Origin: JAKAGZ01 sp964412105
GTDB lineage: Bacteria; Bacteroidota; Ignavibacteria; Ignavibacteriales; Ignavibacteriaceae
DNA: 19,324 nt
NCBI GenBank assembly: GCA_964412105.1
Contig: CAYPNM010000051.1
Location: forward strand, 1-19,324
Reading direction: 5' to 3'
Part shown: positions 1-8,568 of the stretch, one piece after another
Layout: every line of letters starts with the position of its first letter
How positions within the stretch are numbered: the first letter of the stretch is position 1
Translations under genes and position numbers: made by a program
Notes under the pieces: generated by a model
Told to the model about the DNA's origin: nothing
Seen by the model: only the letters and a program-made list of their open reading frames with translations
The model's database searches: none

Positions 1-1968
1 TTCAGATTTGTTTTTTATTGTTTTAATTGATAATACCTCAACTCCATATCTTGCTCGTATATCCAATTCTCTGATAGATTTATTCATGAAAGATTTTGGT
101 GCTGAAATTTCTGATATAGAATATCCTTCCATAAAATGTACCTGCGGCAAATCATCTTTCATAACGATACTGCTTGCGAGGCTTGAAGTGATTTCCCTGG
201 CTTCAATTGCCTTTTGGTACGCATCCTGAATATCTTTTCTCCATATCATACCAACAACTTTATTTGGATTATTACCGCTATAGACCGGCAGACCTTCAAA
301 GTCATATTTACTCATTATATCCATCGCAGATTTGCAGTCACTTGAAACATTTATCATATCGAAATTTATGTTGGCAAGATCACCGGCTATCAATAAATTC
401 TGTAACGCTTCGCGCTCATATAGATATTCTTTTAAATCCTTTAATGAGATCATACCTTTAATTTTGTTTTTTCCGTCAACAACCGGGAAGTCGGGTCCTT
501 TTCCTTTTATTATCTTATTAATTACCTGACTGAAATTATCAGTAACAAGTACCGAACTAAATTCTTCAGTGTAAACATCATTCACAAATATTGTTTCCAT
601 TACATTAGCTTCTGTGCCTTCTTTAATGCTGATGTTTCTTAATAGAAGTTTTAATGTATAGATTGACTCACGAGATAGTCTTGAAGATAGTATCGTGCTA
701 ATTATACACGTTATCATTAATGGAAGAATTATTCTGTAATCATTTGTAAGCTCAAAAACAATAATAATGGCTGTAATTGGGGCTCTTGTTGTTCCTGCTA
801 CAAGTCCTCCCATCGCTACAAGTGCGTAAGCATTTGGCGTTGCGGTTATTAGCGGAAAATATTGATGAACAAAGGAGCCGAAGAAGTAACCAAGCATTGC
901 ACCCATAAATAATGAAGGTGCGAATATTCCCCCTGAGCCTCCGGACCCGAGTGTAACCGAAGTCGCAAATATCTTTACAAATATTAAAATAAAGGCAATG
1001 TACCAGAGCATATCACCTTTAAGAGCAAGATTGATTGTTTCATACCCAACCCCCATAATTTCGGGATAAAGTAATGCTACTAGTCCAATTATGATTCCGC
1101 CAATAGCAGGTTTGATGTATTCGGGTAGATTGGTTTTATTGTCGAAAACATCTTCCGCAAAGTAAAGTGATTTAATAAATGCAAAAGATACGAATCCGGC
1201 AATCCCACCAAGAATAAAATAAAAGATAAGTTCATATGGAGAGGCTAGTTCGTATTTTGGAACAAGGAATGCTATTAAATTCCCTTCGAAAGTGTGAGAA
1301 ATAACCGTTGCCATAACTGAGGAGATAACGATAGGGGAAAACTGGGCAACGGCAAAATCCATTAAGATAATTTCAACTGCAAATAAAGCTCCGGCAATCG
1401 GTGCATTAAAAGCTGCTGCAATTCCAGCTGCAGCTCCACATCCAACGAGTGTTTTTAATCGTTTTGTTGGGACCCGGAAAAATTGTCCAACTGTAGAACC
1501 CAAACTGGACCCTATCTGCACAATCGGGCCCTCCCGGCCAACAGATCCACCAGTACCGATTGAAATAGCTGATGCAATTGCTTTAATGAATGCGACCCTT
1601 GGACGGATAATTCCACCTTTCAACAGAATTGCCTGCATAACCTCCGGAACCCCGTGACCTTTTGCTTCAGGAGCGAGAAAGGAAATAATCGGGCCAACCA
1701 GCATTCCTCCTATAACCGGAATAATTAATATCCAATACCAGGGAACAGCCATAATGTTTTGAAGTATGTTGCCCGGTCCCGGAAAAGAAATCTCTGATAT
1801 AAATTTTATTAACCATCTTATACCTATACCACCGAATCCGCCAAGAATTCCTATAATTATTGCTAAAATAATCATAAAGGTATGTTCAGTCATACGTGCG
1901 CGTTCAAAGATAGCGGCAGCTTTGTGGGAAAGCTTGGTATAGATAGTATTAAATGCTGGTTGTTTCAA
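1..1968 (-). CDS. ClC-family chloride channel/transporter with CBS pair and TrkA-C-like tail (3' end cut by window edge)
   Basis: About 656 codons are visible and the frame is still open at base 1, so the C-terminus lies outside the window. ClC hallmarks are present in order: GHGVPEV, then GREGPIVQIGSSLG carrying the external gating glutamate, then AAFNAPIAGALFAVE, then GSGGIFAPSLF, then the TNDYRIILP segment with the inner tyrosine. Two CBS domains follow (about bases 220-610). The last ~40 visible residues (SISEISAPKSFMNKSIREL and on to YGVEVLSIK) resemble a TrkA/RCK C-terminal domain. The residue after the glutamate in LFAVEII is Ile, where E. coli ClC-ec1 has its internal proton glutamate; channel-type ClCs also lack that glutamate. 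The start is probably TTG at 1968; the ATG at 1893 would remove the N-terminal helix. No good ribosome-binding site distinguishes the two. The family assignment is firm; channel versus exchanger is an inference. Confidence 0.95.
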   Translation of the reverse strand, partial: MKQPAFNTIYTKLSHKAAAIFERARMTEHTFMIILAIIIGILGGFGGIGIRWLIKFISEISFPGPGNILQNIMAVPWYWILIIPVIGGMLVGPIISFLAPEAKGHGVPEVMQAILLKGGIIRPRVAFIKAIASAISIGTGGSVGREGPIVQIGSSLGSTVGQFFRVPTKRLKTLVGCGAAAGIAAAFNAPIAGALFAVEIILMDFAVAQFSPIVISSVMATVISHTFEGNLIAFLVPKYELASPYELIFYFILGGIAGFVSFAFIKSLYFAEDVFDNKTNLPEYIKPAIGGIIIGLVALLYPEIMGVGYETINLALKGDMLWYIAFILIFVKIFATSVTLGSGGSGGIFAPSLFMGAMLGYFFGSFVHQYFPLITATPNAYALVAMGGLVAGTTRAPITAIIIVFELTNDYRIILPLMITCIISTILSSRLSRESIYTLKLLLRNISIKEGTEANVMETIFVNDVYTEEFSSVLVTDNFSQVINKIIKGKGPDFPVVDGKNKIKGMISLKDLKEYLYEREALQNLLIAGDLANINFDMINVSSDCKSAMDIMSKYDFEGLPVYSGNNPNKVVGMIWRKDIQDAYQKAIEAREITSSLASSIVMKDDLPQVHFMEGYSISEISAPKSFMNKSIRELDIRARYGVEVLSIKTIKNKSE

Positions 1969-2100
1969 TGAGGGAAAATTACACCTTTGTTTGACTAAAC
2001 TAAAAAGAGAGAACCTTTAAAAGTCTATTATAATAATAAATTAATAATTTGAATCAATCAATTGAATTGTTTGAGAAACTATTTATAATACAACAAATAA

Positions 2101-3750
2101 TCAGGAAGCTTTTTCTTTCCTTTTCTTTTTAGTATACAAAACCGAAATGACTAGCATTACTAAACCGAGTGCCAGGAATGAGATTATCTTATAAGTAAAA
2201 TCTTCATTAGTTATTCCAATAATAAAAACATATCCAACCGTTAGGCCTAACGTCGCCAGTGCCATCCAACGATATTTTTTGCTTTTAAGAATAACGCTTA
2301 ATGCATAATATATAATTGCTACAACAATCCATGAAACACTTGCCCATCCTTCAGGCATTGCATGAAATAGTGCATATGGAATTATTACCAGAGCAGTTAA
2401 AAGATAGGCATTCCTCATTTGTTCGGTAGTTAATTCCAGCCGATCCTTTTTCCAGTTTAATATTCTTGCGCTTAAAAGTGCAACGATGCCAAAGCTAAGG
2501 CTAGTAGTGCTTAATTTGCCTTCCAGTATCAGATACGTAACAAAGATCAGAATGTAAATTACAAAATTAGCCAGTACAATATATTTAGACCTAAACCAGA
2601 CAGCAGTTGATAAAACTATGATGCTCTGCCAGCAAAGGAGGATAAAAAATCCCGGTGATTTAAATTCATAAATGATTGCTACTGTTAAAGCAAAGTATCC
2701 AAGCATTGCATAAATAAAAGTTGAAGATTTACTTTTTTCTTTAAGCCAAAATTGAATCGCAATAGTGATAAATATAATGGATGCAATTAAATGATATAAA
2801 GACGCCGAAGCGTCTTTATTTACAAACGTGATAAGAAAAAATAGAAAGTAGCAGCCACCTGCATTTAAGATACTGCTAAATACTACAGTTGCATTTTCAG
2901 GGAAGGGACTTTTTCTTAACCTTTCACCGGAAGCAAAAATTACTGCATAAATCAAAAGGAACATAAGATTTATGCTTGGTCCCTGGACAGGCTGTAGGGT
3001 ATTACCTAAAACAGGATTATTCATAAACCACAAAAAGTGGCTAATGTAAGTAAGGAAAATTCCTGCAAATATAAATGTGTGCCAATTATATTTCAGCTTA
3101 AAGTAAACAGTAAGTAGGGACAAAAGAGTCAAAAATCCAAAAACAGAATACGGGTTATTGCTAACTAACGCTGTAACGTAACCAAGGATTAAGCTTAACA
3201 GAATCAGGTAATTTGATTTTCTTTTAATAGAGATGAACAATATTATTGCGACAGTGACAGAAAGGAGAATTACTTCAACCGGTGTTTCAGAAATTAATAT
3301 GCCATTTCCAAAAAAGTGCATTCTGAGTGTAGTGAAATAAAACAGGAATAAACCGCCACCCAGAAGATAATCCGATAGATGGCTATATATATCCCTCCAA
3401 TGTATGGAAATAAAATAGACTACAACAAAGAATGCATAACCAAATATTATATCAACAATTACAGGAATGTGCTTAAAGGGAAAGGACATTAAAAATGCAA
3501 CGCCAATAAAGAAAATTAAAATGCCAAGTTTTGCAAGCCAGAATTGTCCTATCTGAAATTCAAGTCTTTCTTCCTTTTCCTCACTACTAAGTTCAACTAT
3601 TGTTTCATTAACATTTACATCGAGTAATTCTTTATTCTCATAATTAACAGAAATTTGAAGTTTCTGCTCAATTTTAGAAATTCGTTCATCAAGGTTTTTA
3701 AGGTAATTGAACAATTCTTCGCTGCTATGATCCTTTGATTTAGAACTCAT
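2101..3750 (-). CDS. DUF2339-like polytopic membrane protein
   Basis: 549 residues. Residues 1-65 are soluble, charged and predicted coiled coil (SSEELFNYLKNLDERISKIE). A segment typical of the DUF2339 family follows (EFQIGQFWLAKLGILIFFIG), and then about 13-14 hydrophobic helices run to a Lys/Arg-rich tail. There are no haem motifs and no recognisable catalytic residues. AAGGAG lies 9 bases before the ATG, one of the clearest ribosome-binding sites in the window. It lies 103 bases downstream of the 11-haem cytochrome and has its own possible promoter, so it may not belong to the bc operon. Family function is unknown; a role in envelope or membrane-complex biology would be speculation. Confidence 0.7.
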   Translation of the reverse strand: MSSKSKDHSSEELFNYLKNLDERISKIEQKLQISVNYENKELLDVNVNETIVELSSEEKEERLEFQIGQFWLAKLGILIFFIGVAFLMSFPFKHIPVIVDIIFGYAFFVVVYFISIHWRDIYSHLSDYLLGGGLFLFYFTTLRMHFFGNGILISETPVEVILLSVTVAIILFISIKRKSNYLILLSLILGYVTALVSNNPYSVFGFLTLLSLLTVYFKLKYNWHTFIFAGIFLTYISHFLWFMNNPVLGNTLQPVQGPSINLMFLLIYAVIFASGERLRKSPFPENATVVFSSILNAGGCYFLFFLITFVNKDASASLYHLIASIIFITIAIQFWLKEKSKSSTFIYAMLGYFALTVAIIYEFKSPGFFILLCWQSIIVLSTAVWFRSKYIVLANFVIYILIFVTYLILEGKLSTTSLSFGIVALLSARILNWKKDRLELTTEQMRNAYLLTALVIIPYALFHAMPEGWASVSWIVVAIIYYALSVILKSKKYRWMALATLGLTVGYVFIIGITNEDFTYKIISFLALGLVMLVISVLYTKKKRKEKAS

Positions 3751-3788
3751 AGTTCACAACTCCTTAAAAGGAAAAATGTCAATTAGTT

Positions 3789-3818
3789 GTTATACCTTTG
3801 TCAATAGAAACAATGCAA
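3789..3818 (-). promoter_or_regulatory. Possible sigma-70-type promoter for the DUF2339 gene
   Basis: On the minus strand, TTGCAT (3818-3813) and TATAAC (3794-3789) are 18 bases apart, about 40 bases before the DUF2339 start codon. Both hexamers are near consensus. In DNA this AT-rich such matches arise by chance, so this is a tentative call. Confidence 0.3.
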
Positions 3819-3853
3819 GGCATTAACTGAATACCAGTGGTAACCAAAAAATT

Positions 3854-5326
3854 TTACTCATTCTTTTTCTGATTTTTTTCATAGTCCTTTATATATAAAT
3901 ATAACCCTATAGCCAGAAGGATCGTAATAATTAACGCGATTCCCAATCCTTTTCTTCTAAAATAATATTCATCAATAGATGCTTTAGCATCTTTTATGAC
4001 TTTATTTGTTACCTTTAATCCTTTGCCTTCCACAATGTCATTGAACTTTTTCTCATTAAATGAGTGTACGGCAGTTTTAGCCTCAAGGATAGCCTGGTTT
4101 GCATCTCTTAATTCAAATTTTTCGTCTTCAACTTCCATACCTTTTTGTTCAGCATCGTATATGAGAGTATCAGCATATTTTTGAGCTACTTCAAGACTGT
4201 CCAGAAGACTTTTCATATCCTTGGCAACGAAATAACCTTTAGGATTTTTTTCGGGTGTATGGCATTTCAAGCATACTGCACCTTTTGAAACCCCCAGTAA
4301 TTTATCTGTTGCTGTAATTATTAAATGATTGCTATGACAAGTTTGGCATTCAGGGTAATTCTCTTTATCAAACGCTTCCTTGTGAGGGCTTGACTCAAAT
4401 AATTCTGCATTCAATGCATGGCAGGTTCCGCAAACCTGTGAAATAGATGCAATTCCCGGAGGCGTCGCTCCATGATTACCGTGGCAACTATTGCAAGCGG
4501 GTGCACCAGTATCCTTCTTTTTTAACAGTGCTATACCGTGCACGCTTTTGCTGTAATTCGCATACTGATCTGTTGGTATTTTATATTTTTTCATGTATTC
4601 TTTGTTACTGTGACATTTTGAACAAGTCTTAGGGACATTTACCACATATACGCTTGAATTTAAATTACTCGGTGCAAGTATTCCGTGGCTACCATGGCAA
4701 CTTTCACATTGAGCTGGTTTGGGATCACCTTTGGCATTTAGTATGCCATGTACGCTTGTTCTATATTTATCATATTGATCGATAGGAAGCTTAGGATCGT
4801 AATTTCTCATATATACCGCATTGCTGTGACATTTTGCGCAAGTTTTAGGAACGTTCAAGGGGTATACAGGTGATTTCGGATTAGTCACTTTTACTATTCC
4901 GTGTGCACCGTGACAATTTATACATTGAGCGATCCTGTCCTTTCCGTTAATAGAAAGTGCGCCGTGCACGCTTGTCTTTAAAAGTTCAAACTGGTCCGTG
5001 GGAATTTTAACTCCGAAAGAAGCCATCTTTTCTTTTGAAGCATGGCATTTTGCACAGATTTCAGAAATTGTATTTCCTTTTGGAATACCGATAAAACCTG
5101 CTTCTTTGCTCATTGCTGCGTCCATATCGTCAGTTTTGCTGTTTCCGCCGTGACAGTCTGCGCAGGAAAGACCCATCTTATAATGTATATCATTTTTAAA
5201 TAATGCTGCCGGTGCACCGCCTACAACTTCAGTGTGGCAGGTTAAGCATTGATCATTAGAGGATGCCTGTCCGAAAGCAATATAACTAAATAATGTAATC
5301 AGGAATAAAATCATTAAATTTTTCAT
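3854..5326 (-). CDS. Membrane-anchored 11-haem cytochrome c of the bc complex
   Basis: 490 residues from the ATG at 5326, which overlaps the stop of cytochrome b (ATGA) and has GGGGTGG five bases upstream. An in-frame GTG nine bases earlier is less likely. A signal peptide (MKNLMILFLITLFSYIAFGQ) is followed by eleven CXXCH motifs at C27, C55, C91, C135, C163, C207, C235, C278, C299, C327 and C352. A helical, charged stretch (about 367-452) and one C-terminal transmembrane helix (about 460-478) with a Lys-rich cytoplasmic end come next. Three tandem di-haem units lie in the middle. Translational coupling to cytochrome b and the Rieske gene suggests it takes the place of cytochrome c1, accepting electrons from the Rieske cluster in the periplasm. 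It does not resemble cytochrome c1 in sequence. Its electron acceptor is unknown. Confidence 0.9.
   Translation of the reverse strand: MKNLMILFLITLFSYIAFGQASSNDQCLTCHTEVVGGAPAALFKNDIHYKMGLSCADCHGGNSKTDDMDAAMSKEAGFIGIPKGNTISEICAKCHASKEKMASFGVKIPTDQFELLKTSVHGALSINGKDRIAQCINCHGAHGIVKVTNPKSPVYPLNVPKTCAKCHSNAVYMRNYDPKLPIDQYDKYRTSVHGILNAKGDPKPAQCESCHGSHGILAPSNLNSSVYVVNVPKTCSKCHSNKEYMKKYKIPTDQYANYSKSVHGIALLKKKDTGAPACNSCHGNHGATPPGIASISQVCGTCHALNAELFESSPHKEAFDKENYPECQTCHSNHLIITATDKLLGVSKGAVCLKCHTPEKNPKGYFVAKDMKSLLDSLEVAQKYADTLIYDAEQKGMEVEDEKFELRDANQAILEAKTAVHSFNEKKFNDIVEGKGLKVTNKVIKDAKASIDEYYFRRKGLGIALIITILLAIGLYLYIKDYEKNQKKNE
4418..5005 (-). repeat. Three tandem di-haem repeats inside the 11-haem cytochrome
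   Basis: Protein repeats at residues 108-169, 180-241 and 249-303 (ATG numbering), with a period of about 70 residues. Each has P(T/I)DQ, then SVHG, then a CXXCHGxHG haem site. Units 1 and 2 continue with NVPKTC(A/S)KCHSN, and unit 3 ends in a shorter CGTCHA version. The pattern shows internal duplication of a two-haem module. Confidence 0.85.
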
Positions 5327-6402
5327 GACAACCACCCCACAATTGTTAGGATTATAATGAACATTACTACAAATATTCCCAAGTAATTCATAAGGACATT
5401 TCTTTCACCCCTTGAGCTTTTGCGATCCCAGAAGGGAACAAGTAGCCATAATAGTCCTGCCAATCCGAATAGACAAATTCCTACCACTTCTCCGTCTACA
5501 AACAATATGTGACCGGGGAAATATTTCAGGCTTTGAAACATAAAGAGGAAATACCATTCAGGTTTAATTCCTGCAGGTGCAGAGGAAAACGGGTCTGCTT
5601 TATGTCCTAATGCTGCAGGGAAATAAACTGCAAGAATTGCAAGCAGGTTTAAGACAATGAGCCAGAGGAGTAAGTCACGCAGCATAAAATTCGGGAAAAA
5701 CGGCATTTTCTTTTTTTCGTGCTCTTTTTTACCTGCAAAATGCATAGGCTCACTAATTCCCTGTCTTTGAATTAGTATAAGGTGAATACCAAGAAGGATT
5801 GTAAATATGCCGGGGAATAGTGCAACGTGGAATCCGAACAATCTTGACAAAGTTGCCCCTGTAACGTCATCTCCTCCACGGATAAATTGTTTTAAGAGAG
5901 GTCCGACAACAGGAACCTGACCTGCAATATCAGATCCAACTTTAGTTGCAAATAATGATAGCTCATTCCAGGGAAGGAGATAGCCGCTGAATCCAAAACC
6001 CAGCGCGAGGAAAAACATAAGTACTCCAGTTACCCAGGTCATTTCTCTTGGATATCGGTAAGATTTTTCAAAATAAACACTGAACATATGTATGAATATA
6101 GAAAGTATAAATAAATTTGCTGACCAGACGTGAATTGATCTTACTAGCCAGCCGAATTGTACTCTCGACATGATGAATTTTATACTTTCAAAAGCGAGGT
6201 CTGAACTACCTTTGTAATAGAACAAAAGTAAAATTCCGGTGATAACCTGAATAATAAAAAAGAACAGAGAGACACCACCAAAATAATACCAAACAGAATA
6301 CCTATGAACAGGAACGTATTTTTGTCCCATATAATCTACCAGTCCCTTTAACTTCAGGCGGTCGTCTAAATAGTTGTAAAATTTTTTTATAATGTTTTTC
6401 AT
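5323..6402 (-). CDS. Cytochrome b subunit of a quinol:cytochrome c oxidoreductase (bc complex)
   Basis: 359 residues, with the N-terminal b6-like half and the C-terminal subunit-IV-like half in one chain. The four haem ligands are H91/H105 and H192/H207. The 14/15 spacing of the pairs is the b6-type pattern; mitochondrial cytochrome b has 14/14. The quinol-site motif PEWY is at 281-284, also as in b6f and menaquinol enzymes. At the place of the b6f cysteine that binds the extra haem (YCLGG) this protein has YYFGG, so a covalent c-type haem there is unlikely. The gene starts 6 bases after the Rieske stop and overlaps the 11-haem cytochrome start by 4 bases, giving a three-gene operon. It would be called petB or qcrB depending on convention. 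Confidence 0.95.
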   Translation of the reverse strand: MKNIIKKFYNYLDDRLKLKGLVDYMGQKYVPVHRYSVWYYFGGVSLFFFIIQVITGILLLFYYKGSSDLAFESIKFIMSRVQFGWLVRSIHVWSANLFILSIFIHMFSVYFEKSYRYPREMTWVTGVLMFFLALGFGFSGYLLPWNELSLFATKVGSDIAGQVPVVGPLLKQFIRGGDDVTGATLSRLFGFHVALFPGIFTILLGIHLILIQRQGISEPMHFAGKKEHEKKKMPFFPNFMLRDLLLWLIVLNLLAILAVYFPAALGHKADPFSSAPAGIKPEWYFLFMFQSLKYFPGHILFVDGEVVGICLFGLAGLLWLLVPFWDRKSSRGERNVLMNYLGIFVVMFIIILTIVGWLS

Positions 6403-6408
6403 AGTTTT

Positions 6409-6864
6409 TTATGCTGTTTTTGAAATATAAACTTCTTTGCCCTTTTCAATTACATTATATTCCGTAAGTGGGCGGGGAGGAGGACCTGAAATATTTTTGC
6501 CGTTCAGGTCATATTTGCCGTTATGGCAGGCACACCATATAACTCCCAAATCTGCTCTGTACTGAACTGTACAGCCAAGGTGAGTACAAACTGCGGAAAA
6601 TGCGCGGAAATCGCCGTCCTTTAATCGAATTAAGATAGCAGGCTGGTTTCCGAATTTTATTATTTTCCCTGTGTTATCAGCAAAGTCTGAGATTTTACCG
6701 GCAAGCACACTTGAGACCTCTACCTCATTTTGTTTTGGAGGCTTCAAATATGAAAACAGCGGGTAAAAAACTGAAGCTACAAAACCGAGCAGACCACCGG
6801 TAAGAATGACTTTCAAAAAGTCTCGACGCTTTGTTAGAGAGCGATCATTCTTTTGAACTTCCAT
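6409..6864 (-). CDS. Rieske iron-sulfur subunit of the bc complex
   Basis: 151 residues. A twin-arginine-type signal anchor (KRRDFLKV, residues 12-19) leads into one transmembrane helix (about 19-39). Box 1 is CTHLGC (C93, H95, C98) and box 2 is CACHNG (C111, C113, H114), followed by the proline loop GPPPRPL. By family rule C93, H95, C111 and H114 hold the 2Fe-2S cluster and C98-C113 form the disulfide. Box 2 has Asn-Gly after the histidine where high-potential enzymes have Gly-Ser. Loss of that serine hydroxyl lowers the cluster potential, which would suit menaquinol. It is the first gene of the bc operon. AGAGGG lies about 10 bases before the ATG. Confidence 0.95.
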   Translation of the reverse strand: MEVQKNDRSLTKRRDFLKVILTGGLLGFVASVFYPLFSYLKPPKQNEVEVSSVLAGKISDFADNTGKIIKFGNQPAILIRLKDGDFRAFSAVCTHLGCTVQYRADLGVIWCACHNGKYDLNGKNISGPPPRPLTEYNVIEKGKEVYISKTA

Positions 6865-6896
6865 AACAATTGACCCTCTTTGTTTGAAAATTTTTG

Positions 6897-6904
6897 CAAA
6901 TCTA
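6897..6904 (-). promoter_or_regulatory. Possible Bacteroidota-type -7 element before the Rieske gene
   Basis: The minus strand reads TAGATTTG, an exact match to the TAnnTTTG -7 box described for Bacteroidota, about 32 bases before the Rieske start codon. No convincing -33 TTTG sits at the usual distance. It would allow the bc operon to be transcribed separately from the upstream cytochromes. Confidence 0.35.
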
Positions 6905-6990
6905 TAAAGATACTAATTCAAAAAGAATAGACATCTCTATAGTTCACTTGAATTAAGAGAATATTTTTTTATTGTATTTTTATAAATTAT

Positions 6991-7017
6991 GGAGGAGTTT
7001 TAAATTCATTCTCCTCC
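6991..7017 (-). terminator. Possible terminator after the 7-haem cytochrome gene
   Basis: A 7-bp GC-containing stem (GGAGGAG at 6991-6997 with CTCCTCC at 7011-7017) and a 13-base loop begin 13 bases past the stop codon at 7031. The minus-strand sequence after the stem is AT-rich but not a clean U-run, so termination strength is uncertain. It separates the multihaem/cytochrome b561 gene set from the bc operon. Confidence 0.4.
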
Positions 7018-7030
7018 TTATGGCTATTTT

Positions 7031-8536
7031 TTAAAGGTTGTCATTCTTTTTTGCTGAATGGCAATCAACACAGCTCTCATCTCTTAAAGAATTTCCAAGG
7101 TCAACCGGATGAACAAACTGTAAACCTTCCAGTGAAACCAGGTCTCTTCCATCTGCTGTTTTTTCTTCAATAATAGTGTGACAAATGTTGCAATTGTTGG
7201 AAATAACTTTACCGTCATCCGAGTAATGTTTTCCATCGTGGCACCTGAAGCAACCGAGTGCATAGGTGTGTCCTATATTATTTGGAAAACCTTTCCAGCT
7301 TACATTCATCGAAGGAAAGTAATTATTCTCATATATTTCTTGGATATATTTAATAGCCTTTTGAATTTCTGCCGATTTTTCTTTTGCTATTTTGGGATAG
7401 TTGGAATTGTAGAAATATTGAATGCTATATTTAATACTGTCAATTGCTATTGGTTTTGTTGTATACGGTTTTTCAAGGGCATTAACAGCAATGCTTTTAA
7501 TAAAGGGGAGTTCAGGATCAATTCTATTTAATGACATGTATAGATTTACCATTTTATCAGGCGGATTATAAATATGGGAGGGCCTATTATGGCAATCGAT
7601 ACAATCCATTGTTCTAATACTATCTGACTTTAAACTTTTTGTGTTAAATTCTTTTAGCTTATAAACTTTTGATTTACCAGTTTCTTTGGAAATAATTTTT
7701 ACCCAAGGGATGTTTTGTCTTGATTTATCCGAAGGGTAGTATAGTATTGTGTTTTGTATGTTCATATGCCAGTGAATTCCGGCACTGGTTCCCATTTCAC
7801 TATTTCCCCCGCCAATTTTAAGCAGCATTGTCACAGTGGATGGAGTATTTTTTTCATCCGACAGATAGTAATGAAAATCAACTTTCTTTTCGCTGAAAAA
7901 GTTTTTTGGCCAATGGCATTGCTCACAGGTTCCCTGAGCAGGTCGCAGGTTTTCAACGGGAGTAGGGATTGGTTTGGAGTACTTATGAAATATTACAGAA
8001 TAAACCTGATAAGCTCCGGATATTTTGGATTTAACATACCACGAAGTGCCCGCGCCAATATGACATTGTACGCAAGCAACTCTTGAATGTGGAGAGTTTT
8101 CATAAGCAGTATATTCCGGATTCATAACACTATGACAAACTGTTCCACAGAATTGTACTGATTCCGTATATTCATATGCTTTGTAACTGCCAAAAGCTGT
8201 AAAGACTAAAAATAATATTGTGCCGACTGAAAAAATCGTAAATGAAATCCTGTGTTTTGGATTGTTTAAATCAAGTATAGGAAATTTGGGGCCCTTGAAA
8301 GTGCCTTTTATTTTTTGCCTATGAGCTCTGTAAATACCCAACGCTATCAGCAGTAATCCAAATATCAGAATGACTGGAAATATTATAAAAGTAATTATTC
8401 CGAGGTAAGGATTACTCTCTGCAGATGTTATATCAAGGACTGATAAAAATAATATTAATCCGAAACTTACGGAAGCAATAATAGCGCCTGCAAAAGTAAT
8501 AGGATTATAAAACGAATCAGGAAATCTTTTTTTCAT
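7031..8536 (-). CDS. NapC/NirT-like membrane-anchored 7-haem cytochrome c
   Basis: 501 residues. Three hydrophobic helices (about 11-33, 46-68 and 98-118) precede the haem domain, whereas NapC/NrfH proteins usually have one. Haem motifs start at C130, C155, C204, C312, C429, C449 and C489. The first is CGTVCH, a CX3CH variant; the other six are CXXCH. Around the first two haems (FCGTVCHSVMNPEYTAY, then ACVQCHIG) it resembles NapC/NirT-family quinol dehydrogenases, which move electrons from the membrane quinol pool to periplasmic partners. The long C-terminal half with four more haems is not part of classical NapC. It is the last gene of the multihaem operon, 32 bases after the cytochrome b561 gene. 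Role in quinol oxidation is an inference from family and context. Confidence 0.85.
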   Translation of the reverse strand: MKKRFPDSFYNPITFAGAIIASVSFGLILFLSVLDITSAESNPYLGIITFIIFPVILIFGLLLIALGIYRAHRQKIKGTFKGPKFPILDLNNPKHRISFTIFSVGTILFLVFTAFGSYKAYEYTESVQFCGTVCHSVMNPEYTAYENSPHSRVACVQCHIGAGTSWYVKSKISGAYQVYSVIFHKYSKPIPTPVENLRPAQGTCEQCHWPKNFFSEKKVDFHYYLSDEKNTPSTVTMLLKIGGGNSEMGTSAGIHWHMNIQNTILYYPSDKSRQNIPWVKIISKETGKSKVYKLKEFNTKSLKSDSIRTMDCIDCHNRPSHIYNPPDKMVNLYMSLNRIDPELPFIKSIAVNALEKPYTTKPIAIDSIKYSIQYFYNSNYPKIAKEKSAEIQKAIKYIQEIYENNYFPSMNVSWKGFPNNIGHTYALGCFRCHDGKHYSDDGKVISNNCNICHTIIEEKTADGRDLVSLEGLQFVHPVDLGNSLRDESCVDCHSAKKNDNL

Positions 8537-8568
8537 TTCTATGATTATTTTTCAAAACAAAAATTTTA

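Noticed and set aside
3832..3842. Perfect small inverted repeat TACCAGTGGTA after the 11-haem gene
   Set aside because: Five-base arms with one central base are too short for a hairpin, no T-run follows, and such a site is expected by chance; at most a possible operator.
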